From NCBI GenBank assembly GCA_008638375.1, contig CM018043.1:42190651-42254650 (forward strand): a stretch of DNA of 64,000 bases. Direction: 5' to 3'. Position 1 is the stretch's first letter. Each line of letters begins with the position of its first letter. The translations under genes and the position numbers were made by a program. The stretch is from Nyssa sinensis (taxonomy: Eukaryota; Streptophyta; Magnoliopsida; Cornales; Nyssaceae). The notes under the pieces are model-generated. The model searched no databases and was not told where the DNA came from. It saw nothing but the letters and a program-made list of their open reading frames with translations. Of the stretch, positions 11,460 to 20,288 are shown one piece after another.

Positions 11460-11579
11460 AGCCCAGGGCCCTCATCCTCCGTTGGTCGTGAGACCAGTGA
11501 TAGTGATGATGAAATGGCCTGGGCGTTTCTTGATGCAGACTGGGGTTCAGGGCTCCTTCCTTTCAAATGGAGTCGGTAA
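11460..11579 (+). pseudogene. Short acidic/aromatic ORF end in second antisense unit
   Basis: Reading from 11460, just after an in-frame TGA, the frame gives a Ser/Asp-rich patch (ETSDSDDE). A compact hydrophobic tail (MAWAFLDADWGSGLLPFKW) follows and ends at a TAA (11577-11579). The composition is protein-like, unlike the neighbouring frames. I do not recognise a named family. An upstream exon probably exists in 11069-11456 (other frames there are open for 60-75 codons), but I cannot place the joints. Confidence 0.35.
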
Positions 11580-11649
11580 CGGTAGTAATGGAAGTTTGGC
11601 CCCTGTGCCCCTTTATAATCCCAGGAGAAGAGCCGTTATGTTGCCAAGC

Positions 11650-11750
11650 GTAGCTTCTGCAATAGCTTCTGTAATAGCTTCTGTGATAGCTTTTGTGATA
11701 ACTTTGGTAATAGCTTCTGTGATAACTTCTGTAATAGCTTCTGTAGTGAT
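11650..11750 (+). repeat. 12-bp minisatellite (about 8 copies)
   Basis: Tandem ATAGCTTCTGTA variants lie in the 3' part of the second antisense unit. Because 12 is divisible by three, one frame reads IASV repeats. I treat this as a by-product rather than a protein domain. Confidence 0.8.
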
Positions 11751-11769
11751 GTAAATCTTCTGAATTATC

Positions 11770-11775
11770 AATAAA
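11770..11775 (+). terminator. Poly(A) signal of second antisense unit
   Basis: AATAAA within 'attatcaataaaattagattttccctt' (the core ATCAATAAAATTA is shared with the signal at 10510). Confidence 0.45.
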
Positions 11776-12159
11776 ATTAGATTTTCCCTTCTCGGATCTG
11801 ATGTTCTTCTGTGAATGTGCCTTTTGTAACTTAAACACTTTTTTTGTACATTTCTGATTGTTCTGAGAATAAATCAAAGAAACTTAGAAAATGCCTGAAT
11901 CGAAGTACTTTTACCCTTGCTCGGAACCATAGTACTTGTTTGTTTGACAGACAAACCAAATAATTATAAGTGTCAGATCTAAGGTGTTCCGATCTAGGAA
12001 ACTTTAGTTTGTAGATGCCCGAAACTTTTGTCTGTGGATGGGCCGAATCATATAATCTGTAGATTGGAGATGGACCATGCTCGGAAGGCCCGTATATAAG
12101 AGTAATCCAAGCTCTGTAGGCCTGCGTATCTAGAGAATAAACCAAGTATTTAAGATCTG
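11776..12159. other. Transition into the tandem array
   Basis: No gene is seen. From about 12010 onward, degenerate monomers of the downstream array appear (gatgggccgaatc.., ggagatggaccatgctcgg..), so the array decays gradually on this side. Confidence 0.5.
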
Positions 12160-12930
12160 TATATGATGGACCAAGCTTTGAAGGCTTGTGCATTTATAAA
12201 TGGACCGAGTAAAAACTCGTACATTATGGACCAGGCTCTGGAGGCCTGTGCATTAATTGATGGACCAAGTCATAAGACTTGTGCATTAATAGATGGATCG
12301 AGTGAAGACTCGTACATTATGAACCAGGCTCTGGAGGCCTGTGCATTAATTGATGGACCAAGTCATAAGACTTGTGCATTAATAGATGGACCGAGTGAAG
12401 ACTCGTACATTATGGACCAGGCTCTAGAGGCCTGTGCATTAACAGATGGACCAAGTCATAAGACTTGTGCATTAATAGATGGACCGAGTGAAGACTCGTA
12501 CATTATGGACCAGGCTCTAGAGGCCTGTGCATTAACAGATGGACCAAGTCATAAGACTTGTGCATTAATAAATGGACCGAGTGAAGACTCGTACATTATG
12601 GACTAGGCTCTGGAGGCCTGTGCATTAATAGATGGACCAAGTCATAAGACTTGGGCATTAATAAATGGACCGAGTGAAGACTCGTACATTATGGACCAGG
12701 CTCTGGAGGCCTGTGCATTAACAGATGGACCAAGTCATAAGACTTGTGCATTAATAGATGGACCGAGTGAAGACTCGTACATTATGGACCAGGCTCTGGA
12801 GGCCTGTGCATTAATTGATGGACCAAGTCATAAGACTTGTGCATTAATAGACGGACCGAGTGAAAACTCGTACATTATGGACCAGGCTCTGGAGGCCTGT
12901 GCATTAATAGACGAACAATTTATGGGAGTA
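12160..12930 (+). repeat. 93-bp tandem array (three 31-bp monomers per unit) in the 3' region of B
   Basis: The period is exactly 93 (copies of ATTATGGACC start at 12223, 12316, 12409, 12502 and so on). Each unit contains three ~31-bp monomers of the form 'gatggacc-stem-loop-stem-gtgcattaat'. The stems are CAGGC/GCCTG, CAAGTC/GACTTG and CGAGT/ACTCG. The array lies between the pol stop (12942) and the 3' LTR, a place where Tat/Ogre elements are known to grow satellite-like repeats. The long open frames here (12163-12606, 12691-12948) exist because 93 is a multiple of three. Confidence 0.9.
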
Positions 12931-12941
12931 AAAAGAAATCT

Positions 12942-15900
12942 TCATTGATAATACTTCCGCAAGTGTTCTACGTTCCATGGCCTAGGAACAGGTTTCCCAG
13001 TCATGTCTTCAAGCCAGTAAGTGGTAGGTCGAACGACCTTTGTTACTTTGTAGGGGCCTTCCCAGTTTGGTGACAACTTTCCCATGGTGGGATCCTTGGT
13101 GTTTTGAAAGACTCTTCTTAAGACGAAGTCTCCAACTTGAAAGTTGACTATCTTGAGTCCTACCTTGGATTTGTTGACCATTCTCTGCTGATAAGCTTCT
13201 ATCCTGATGCTGGCTTGATCCCTTCTTTCTTCGAGTAAATCCAAGTTTTCCATTAGCTGCTGATCATTGGATTCTTGCTCGAAGGCCTCAGTCCTCAGAG
13301 TTGGCATACCGATCTCAACCGGAATTACTGCTTCTGTTCCATAGGCTAGTGAGAAGGGAGTTTCAGAGGTGGGAGTTCTTCTGGTTGTTCTGTAGGCCCA
13401 AAGGACTCCAGGGAGTTCTTCTGCCCATTTTCCTTTGGCCTGTTCCAACCTCTTCTTTAACCCGTCAAGGATTGTTCGGTGGGTGACCTCTGCTTGCCCG
13501 TTTGCTTGCGGATGGCCTGGAGAGGCAAAGTGCTGCCTGATGTTGAGATTTTCGCAGAATGCCTTGAAGCGTTTACCAGTGAATTGTGTCCCATTGTCCG
13601 AGATAATTACACGTGGTATGCCAAACCTGCAGACAATGTTCTTCCAGGTGAAGCTTTCGACTTCCTTTTCTATAATATGCGTTAAAGGCTCGGCTTCGGC
13701 CCATTTAGAGAAGTAGTCGATGGCCACCAAGAGGTACTTCCTGTTTGGAGGTGCTCGTGGTAACGGGCCCACAATGTCCATTCCCCATTGAGCAAAAGGC
13801 CAAGGACTAGGAATCGGGATAAGCTCGTGCTGAGGCTGATGTTGGTACGGGGCAAATCTCTGGCACTTGTCGCACTTCCGAACATACTCTTTAGCCTGTT
13901 TCAACATGCCGGGCCAGTAGTAGCCCTGCGATAGAGCTCGGTGGGCTATGGTTCTGCCCCCATTATGATTCCCGCAGATTCCTTCATGTATTTCAGCCAG
14001 GACATACTGTGATTCGTTTGGGGCTAAGCATTTTAGCAGAGGTTGAGAATACGACCTTCTGTAAAGCTTGTTGTTCAGGATCAAGTACCGAGCCGCTCTG
14101 ATTCGGATTCTCCTGGCTTTGTTTTTGTCCTCTGGGAGGAGACCGGACTTTAGATACTGGAGGATCGGGGTCATCCAGTTCTGGGGCTGTTCGTTGATTT
14201 GAGCAACTTGTGCTTCCTCTATGCTGGATCCTGGCTGAAAAGAGATTTTAACTGTGGAGTCTGCTTCAGATTTGAGGCGGGAGGCAATGTTAGCCAGAGC
14301 ATCTGCTCTGCAGTTCTGGCTTCTCTCAATTTTCTGGATGGTAAACGTCTGGAAGGAACTCTTCAAGTGGCTCACCAGTTCGGAATACCGAAGCATCCTG
14401 TCATCTTTGATGGAAAATTCTCCCAAGACCTGGCTTACTACTAGTTGGGAGTCAGAGAAGACATCGAGGTTCTGAGCCTCACATTCCAAGGCAAGTTTCA
14501 TCCCCATGACTAGGGCTTCATATTCGGCTTCATTGTTAGAAGCTCTGAATCCCAGGCTGACTGCTTTTTCTGATGTGAGCCCATCAGGGGACTGTAGCAC
14601 CAGGCCTACCCCTGATCCTTGATCGGTTGACGATCCATCAATGTACAGCAGCCAGGTTCCCGAAGTCTCGGTGATTTGTGCTTTGCTCTAAAGTGCCGGG
14701 GTGAACTCGGCTACGAAGTCAGCTAAGGCCTGCCCTTTGATGGAGTTCCGGGGTACATATGCTATGTCGAACTCCCCTAGCTCCACAGACCACTTTACCA
14801 ATCTTCTTGATACTTCAGGTTTCCTCAGTATTGACTTTAAGGGATAGGCAGTTGGGATCTCGATTGGATGGACCTGGAAATAAGGTCGAAGCTTCAGAGC
14901 TGATATAACCAATGCATAGGCCAGCTTCTCTATTTCTGGGTATCTTTTCTCCGTGTCAAGTAGTGCCTTACTGACGTAGAATATGGGCCTCTGTACTCCT
15001 CTGTCCTGTCTAATCAGTGCGGAGCTGACCGCGTTCTCGGAGACTACAAGGTACAGGAGCAGCTTTTCTCCTTGTACTGGTTTTGACAGGAGCTCTGGAG
15101 AGGCTAGATACTCCTTCAGTTCTCGAAAGGACTGCTCGCATTCTTCTGTCCATTGCAAAGTCTTGCTGCCCTTCAGAGCTTTGAAGAAAGGTAGGCAGCG
15201 ATCGGTGGACTTGGATATGAATCCGCTCAGTGCGGCAATTCTGCCGTTCAGTGCCTGAATCTCCTTCTTGGTTCTTGGTGACTTCAGTCCAATCAAGGCT
15301 TGGATCTGAGTGGGATCTGCTTCGATACCTCTTTGAGAAATGATGTATCCCAAGAATTTTTCCTTCGTAACTCCAAAGGTACATTTCGAGGGGTTGAGCT
15401 TCATCCTGTGTTGTTTGAGGATATCGAAGGTCTGGGCCAAGTGCTGGAGGTGACTGCCTTTCTGAAGGCTCTTTACCAGCATGTCGTCGATGTAAACCTC
15501 TATGGTGCTACCGAGTAGTGGGCTGAACATCTTGTTCACCAACCGCTGATAAGTGGCTCCAGCATTCTTCAAACCGAAAGGCATCACTCTGTAACAGTAG
15601 AGTCCTCTTTCGGTTATGAAGGCAGTCTTCACTTGATCTGGAGGGTACATCTGGATCTGGTTGTATCTAGAGTATGCATCCATGAAACTCATAAGTTCAT
15701 GCCCTGCAGTGGCGTCAACTAGTTGGTCTATTCTCGGCAGTGGAAAGCTGTCTTTGGGGCATGCTTTGTTGAGGTCTGTATAGTCAACACAGACTCTCCA
15801 CTTGCCGTTCTTCTTCTTAACAAGCACGATGTTAGCTAGCCACTCGGGATAGAAAACTTCCCGTATCATCCTGGCGTCCAGCAGCCTCTGGACTTCTTCG

Positions 15901-16283
15901 TTTATAATCTGATGCCGATCAGGAGCAATCGGCCTTCTCTTCTGTCTGACTGGGGGGTGATCCGGATCTACCATCAGTTTGTGAGTTATTAGATTAGGAT
16001 CTATTCCCTCCATGTCCCTGGTCTCCCAAGCGAAGATAGAGAGGTTGTTTTTCAGAAACCTGACTATCTTTTCCTGCTCGGTATGTGTAAGGTCTGGGCC
16101 GACGTATAAGTAACGCCCCTCTGCTTCTGAACTGACCAGTATTTTAATGGGCTCGCCAACAGGTTTGGCCCGGCTGTCACGTCCCCTTGGACTCAGGGGT
16201 TCTTCAACGCTGGATAGGCAATCTTCCACCTCGGGAGTGTGAGTGAAGACCGGATCTGCACAGTCCCGAGTGTACTGTAATTG
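12942..16283 (-). pseudogene. pol: Element B Pol: RT, RNase H, archaeal-type RNase H, integrase
   Basis: The order on the minus strand is: an N-terminal linker (LSPRGRDSRAKP); RT with VCVDYTDLNKACPKDSFPLP, MDAYSRYNQI and the catalytic YIDD at 15483-15494; first RNase H; then a second, archaeal-type RNase H (YIDGSS, NNEAEYEAL, DSQLVV); integrase; end at 12942. Two RNase H modules place it in the Tat lineage. In the frame that starts at 14600 the integrase has the zinc site (H205, H212, C243, C246) and D275, D335, E371, with a correct 35-residue D-E gap. There is no chromodomain. One in-frame TAG (14688-14690) separates the two RNase H regions. The RT Gly of DAYSGYNQ is Arg here but Gly in element C. 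Otherwise the 3.3-kb frame is open, so it decayed recently. Confidence 0.93.
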
Positions 16284-16286
16284 CTA
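16284..16286 (-). promoter_or_regulatory. Candidate programmed readthrough stop (UAG-CAA-UUA) between protease and RT
   Basis: On the minus strand the frame reads AAA-TAG-CAA-TTA-CAG, with continuous coding in the same frame on both sides. This matches the UAG-CAR-YYA context known for efficient readthrough in plant RNA viruses. Element C has the identical 12-base TAGCAATTACAG at 59678-59689. The other B stops are absent from C. Confidence 0.55.
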
Positions 16287-17030
16287 TTTCGGCGTTTTCT
16301 CTTTGAGGGCAATAGCGTGACACTCTCGGGAGGTTGGCTGACATCCTCGGACCGAGTGGACGCTCTGGTTGTGGACGTACTTCAGACACTGATGAAGGGT
16401 CGAAGTGACTGCCCCTATCTGATGCAACCAGGGTCTCCCGATTATGACGTTGTAGGGAGACTTCATGTTCAGCACCATGTATTCTGTGATGGTGGTCTTC
16501 TGCCCTTCACCTTCTCCTACAGTGGTAGGAAGGTCAACTCTCCCTAGTGGGGTGCTGAGGTTGCCATCAAAAGCTGCCATCACGGCAGTGGTGGGCTTGA
16601 CGTTGTCCTGGTCTATGCCCATCTGTTTAAGCGGTTCATGGAACAGAATGTTGACTGAGCTGCCAGTGTCGACCAGGACTCTTCTGGTCTCGAAGTTGGC
16701 GATTCTGAGGGTAATAACGAGGGCATCACTGTGAGGGCAGTGTACCCCTGCTAGATCTTGCTCGGTGAACTAGATCTCCGGTCCTGGCTTGAGCCTCTTT
16801 TCGACGTTGGAGATCTGCAGGACGTTCGGGGCGGTTCTGGCCTCCCGAGCATATCTCTTTCTTGCCCTGTTGGACATTCCTGTAACAGGGGAGTCAGCAT
16901 GGAGGACGTAGATGACGTGATTGTTCTACCTCTGAGGCTCGTTTCGTCCTTCCCTCTGCTCCTGCCTCTGTTCAGGCCTCTGATCTGGCCGCTGCTGAGG
17001 CTTGTCCTCTTGGGGGTTCTGTCGTCCGTC
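16287..17030 (-). pseudogene. pro: Element B aspartic protease region
   Basis: The retropepsin active site is RRVLVDTGSSVNIL (near 16665-16706). The flap/hydrophobic region MAAFDGNLSTPLG and the C-terminal NVIIGRPWLH motif follow. The protease would cleave the Gag-Pro-Pol precursor in the particle. In-frame TAGs at 16926-16928 and 16770-16772 break it. Element C has CAG at the first site and CAA at the second, so these are private mutations of B. The frame is continuous with Gag upstream and reaches the shared UAG at 16284. Confidence 0.85.
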
Positions 17031-18647
17031 CTACTTGACGAACTCCCGAAGACGTCCCTTCTTTATGAGCTGCTCTATCTCATATCGGAGGGTCCTGCAA
17101 GAGTTAGTTGTATGTCCATGATCTTTATGGAAATTACAATACTTACTTTGGTCCCGCAGGCTGGGATCTCCCTTGATTGGCTCCGGCCACCTCAGGTTTT
17201 CCCGATCTCTGATCTGTCGGAGTACCTGGTTCGGAGTGGTGTTCAGGGGAGTGAAGTTGGTGAACTCCCTTGGTGCGGAGTTGTACACAGCTCTGGGAGC
17301 TGTTCTCTTCTCTGGGCTCCTGGCCCTCTTTTTGTTGGAGTCTCTTCTATGATCCTCCTTCTTGTGATCCTCCCGCTTCGGATTATCCCTCTGGGTCTGA
17401 TCCTTGCCCTTCTGGGCTGAGCGGTTGGCCTCTTCCAGGTTGATATATTTTCTGGCCCGATCCATTAGTGCTGCCATATCGGCTGGAGGGCTCTTTGTCA
17501 AGGAATCCCTGAACCCACCTTGGGCAAGCCCGGTTGTAAGGGCTGCTACAAGGAATTTTGGGCTGCAATCCGTGATCTCAGTAAGTTCGGTGTTGAAGCG
17601 TGCAATGTAGGCTCAGAGGGATTCCTCCCTGGTCTGCTTCACATTCAGCAGGAATTCTAGCCCCCTTCTGAGCCTCCTGCTGGTCATAAACCTGTCCAAG
17701 AACTGCCTACCGAGCTCGTAGAAGCTGGTAACGGAGTTCGGAGGGAGGTTTTGGAACCACTTCAAAGCAGTTCCCTTTAAGCTGGTGATGAACGTCCGGC
17801 ACATGAAAGCATCCGAAGCTCCGTGAAGGGCCATCGTATGCTGATAATGAGAAAGGTGATCTCCTGGATCTCCAGATCCGTCATAGAGAGTGAACTTGGG
17901 CACCATGAACTTTCTGGGCCTCTCTTCTGACATGATAGCATGAGTGAATGGAGTGGCCAGTCTTCCGAGCAGCCTGGCCAATTCGTCTTGTTCTAGAGGG
18001 TTCTGAGGTCCTCTCATAGTGACTGTTCGGTCTATTGATTCGGCAATTTCCTCTACCCTCCGCGGGTCTTTGACTCTGACATCTTGTGAACCCTGTCTGA
18101 CAGCCTCGGCTTCAAGGTAGAAAGGTTGATTACGCCCTTCGGACGGAGGAGGAATCCGAACCGGAGGGACTAGTGCTGCATGATAAGGTTCCTGCGGTGC
18201 CGGTGGTGCCTCCGAAACCCTAGGAGTTGGGGCTCGAGTAGTGCTTCGGTAATGCACGTCGGGAACGAAAGCGGATGTTCCCCAGCCAGGAACTGTTGAT
18301 GGCTGTGGATCTCGACCAGCGCGAGCAACGCCAAAGGGGTGCCCAGGCAGGTTAGTTGGAGCCTACGCATGGGGTTCGGCGTTCTCTGTAGCAACAGGAG
18401 GTTGCGTCCCTGCAGCGAAGTTGACCGGCGGGCTAGGAGAACCCGTCGCTTGGTTCTGTGTAAGTGTCGCCAGCGTTCTAGTGATGGTAAGCAGCTGTTC
18501 CTGCACCAGTTCATTGTGTCGTTTTATGGCTTCGATCTCTTGTCGCATGGGATTGGCCGCTGGCCCCCTTGTGCGGGGAGCAGGCGGCTGACGTTGAGTG
18601 TTTTGCGCATTCTGAGCATTCTGTCGTGGTCGGAGATTTGGTGCCAT
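17031..18647 (-). pseudogene. gag: Element B Gag
   Basis: ATG 18647 (MAPNLRPRQNAQ) starts a Gln/Pro-rich N-terminus. The retrotransposon-gag core follows (AIMSEERPRKFMVPKFTLYD; HYQHTMALHG; FMCRTFITSLKGTALKWF; FYELGRQFLDRF). A basic linker and an unusual zinc-knuckle-like motif YCNFHKDHGHTTNSC come next. In-frame stops are TAG 18363-18365, TGA 17613-17615 and TAG 17031-17033. Element C reads Arg (AGA) at the second site and CAA at the third, so these are decay, not design. No frameshift is present anywhere from 18647 to 12942. Gag forms the particle and binds the RNA. Confidence 0.9.
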
Positions 18648-18708
18648 GGTTTTTCGGTGGGGAAAAAGATGGGTTTTATGAGTAGAGCACTTTGGAGATT
18701 AGTCGTTT

Positions 18709-18727
18709 CCCACAAACCGCGCCAAAC
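18709..18727 (-). other. Primer-binding site region of B
   Basis: On the minus strand, GTTTGGCGCGGTTTGTGGG follows the LTR end directly. The equivalent in C is GTTTGGCGCCGTCTATGGG. A TGGCGCC core is usual in Tat-type primer sites. I do not assign the tRNA. Confidence 0.6.
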
Positions 18728-19362
18728 TGATGCTGCATTTTTTGACTCGCAACACGTGAGGGCTCCGTGACCTGTAGAACACTCAGAAAGATGATCAGAG
18801 GACCACCGGATTGGCTCCGGCGGTAGCCGCTCCGATGCTTAAGTAAGTAAGGGAATTGAAAGACTATATTGAAAGCCAAAGAATGAGCATCCAGAATAAG
18901 GCGTACCTTTAGGGTTTAATTTATAGGCCGTGGCTTTCCTCAGTTGGTGAGGATTTGATGCCATGAATATAGGGATTTGATCACCGGAGATTGTAGTTAC
19001 CCTGTATAGAGATAACCATAGAAGCCATGAATATAGGGATTTGATCCCTGGAGATTGCGGCTACCTTGCATAGAGATAACCATAGATGGTAGTTTCCTTG
19101 TTGAAGACTACTTCCTTGTTGAATACCGCTTCCTTATTCCTTGCTCGGCATCCACTAAAGTGGTGACGAGTTCTGTAGTATTGGTCTGAACCCTGTGACC
19201 TTGTTCTGGATATATATGTTCGGCCACTTCCGACCTTGTATGATGATCTGAATGCTTAAGTTTTTCCTTATTGGTTGAATGAGAATCATGTTGGCTGAGC
19301 GTAGGTCGGATTGCGGTTACACGTGTCAAGTGTTGATTGGCCTGTTCTTTTATGGTATATCA
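18728..19362 (-). mobile_element. Element B 5' LTR (635 bp)
   Basis: It is the partner of 7480-8114, the same length, with scattered single-base differences (for example GTAACATG versus GCAACACG near the inner end). It abuts CCAAC at 19363. The promoter for the gag-pro-pol RNA should lie here. Confidence 0.95.
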
Positions 19363-19744
19363 CCAACCGCCACCATGCATACGCTGAATCCTTAAAGGTA
19401 AAAGCAGCGTAAGAGACTTTCTGTTCATCAGTACAGGGAAAGACTGTGAATATTCGTTCTATCTCCTAGATCCACGCTTCAGCATCGATCGTCGTGTCTA
19501 GTCCATCAAACCTAGGAGGTTTGAATCCTTGAAATACTTTAAAACTCGACGTATTCATTATATCGGCAGGTTGTCCCTGATTCTGGGGTAGTCCGGGGTT
19601 TTGCACCTGTGGTGGTGCTCCGCCCTGGGCTTGGGCCCCTATCATATGCTGAGCCATTGCTTCTAAAATGTGCTCTACTCGATCCAGTCTATCTTCTGGG
19701 TCTCTAGCATTCCTTCTTGTGTTCACCATTCTTGCTGAAAACAT
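19363..19744 (-). pseudogene. gag: Element A Gag, N-terminal part
   Basis: Starts are possible at 19744 (MFSARM) or 19729 (MVNTRRNARDPEDRLDRVEH). The second looks like the usual start of Tekay/Del-type Gags. The frame runs through an Ala/Gln/Pro-rich linker into FKPPRFDGLDTTIDAEAW. It then has one TAG at 19466-19468 where related Gags read Gln, and continues to the B insertion point. It rejoins the frame at 7479. Confidence 0.85.
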
Positions 19745-19894
19745 ACAATAGTTAGTTTTCTAACACATATCTATCACATAAGGTTCATATTCACTTACTT
19801 CATAATTTCAAGGTTTAATATTTTTATCATCCTCGATGTTCGTGATGGAATTATAGTCCACATTTACTTCTCGTTTTCATTTTACTACTTCTTT

Positions 19895-20130
19895 TAACTA
19901 CGGGTCCCATACCCCACCTTCCTATCGTATACTTCACATATCTATTTCATGTACTACGGGTCCCATACCTCGCCTTTATATCATATCACATACTTCACAT
20001 ATCTATTTCATGTACTGCGGGTCCCATACCCCGCCTTTATATCATATCACATACTTCACATATCTATTTCATGTACAACGGGTCCCATACCCCGCCTTTA
20101 TATCATATCATATACTTCACATATTTTAGG
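19895..20130 (+). repeat. 61-bp tandem repeat in the leader of element A
   Basis: About 3.5-4 copies of a unit with 'cgggtcccatacc(c/t)cgcctttatatcatatcacatacttcacatatctatttcatgtac' pattern. Copies start at 19951, 20012 and 20073, so the period is exactly 61, with a shorter degenerate copy before. It lies between the primer site and gag, so it would be in the 5' leader of the A transcript. Confidence 0.85.
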
Positions 20131-20273
20131 TAGCCTAAGACTTACCTAACTCAAAATTTTGTTTCGAAATCTCTTATTGTCACTAAGTTGGTCTTAGTCA
20201 ACCTAGAACTAATCTTAGAAATTTTTAACTTAAATTACGACTCGGACTTTTCCCAAAAGACCTAATACCTAGT

Positions 20274-20285
20274 GCTCTGATACCA
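20274..20285 (-). other. Primer-binding site of element A (initiator Met tRNA)
   Basis: TGGTATCAGAGC on the minus strand, three bases inside the 5' LTR end. It is complementary to the 3' end of plant initiator methionine tRNA, the standard primer of many Ty3/gypsy and copia elements. Confidence 0.92.
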
Positions 20286-20288
20286 TGT

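Larger units (their letters stand above)
7480..19362 (-). mobile_element. Element B: Tat-lineage Ty3/gypsy retrotransposon, complete (11.9 kb)
   Basis: It is flanked by perfect CCAAC duplications (7475-7479, 19363-19367). Two 635-bp LTRs bracket a minus-strand gag-pro-pol, a tandem array and a plus-strand gene. Pol carries two RNase H domains and no chromodomain, the hallmark of the Tat group (Ogre/Retand-type). It inserted into the gag of element A. The coding frame is single and free of indels but broken by six point stops, plus one stop shared with element C. Confidence 0.95.

Noticed and set aside
12163..12948. Two long plus-strand reading frames with 31-residue repeats (MDQALEAC.. type)
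   Set aside because: They coincide exactly with the 93-bp tandem array. The period is divisible by three and the array has few stop triplets, so open frames are expected. No start context or composition supports a protein.
14983..17420. Plus-strand frames opposite B gag-pro-pol (for example 220 residues at 16758)
   Set aside because: They are mirrors of the coding frame, with Leu/Ser/Val-rich composition. A similar mirror frame appears opposite C at 46573-47271, which follows from the shared sense sequence.
20274..20285. Possible tRNA gene from the TGGTATCAGAGC match
   Set aside because: Only the 12 bases complementary to the tRNA 3' end are present, directly inside an LTR (also at 55897 and 28511). 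This is a primer site, not a tRNA gene.
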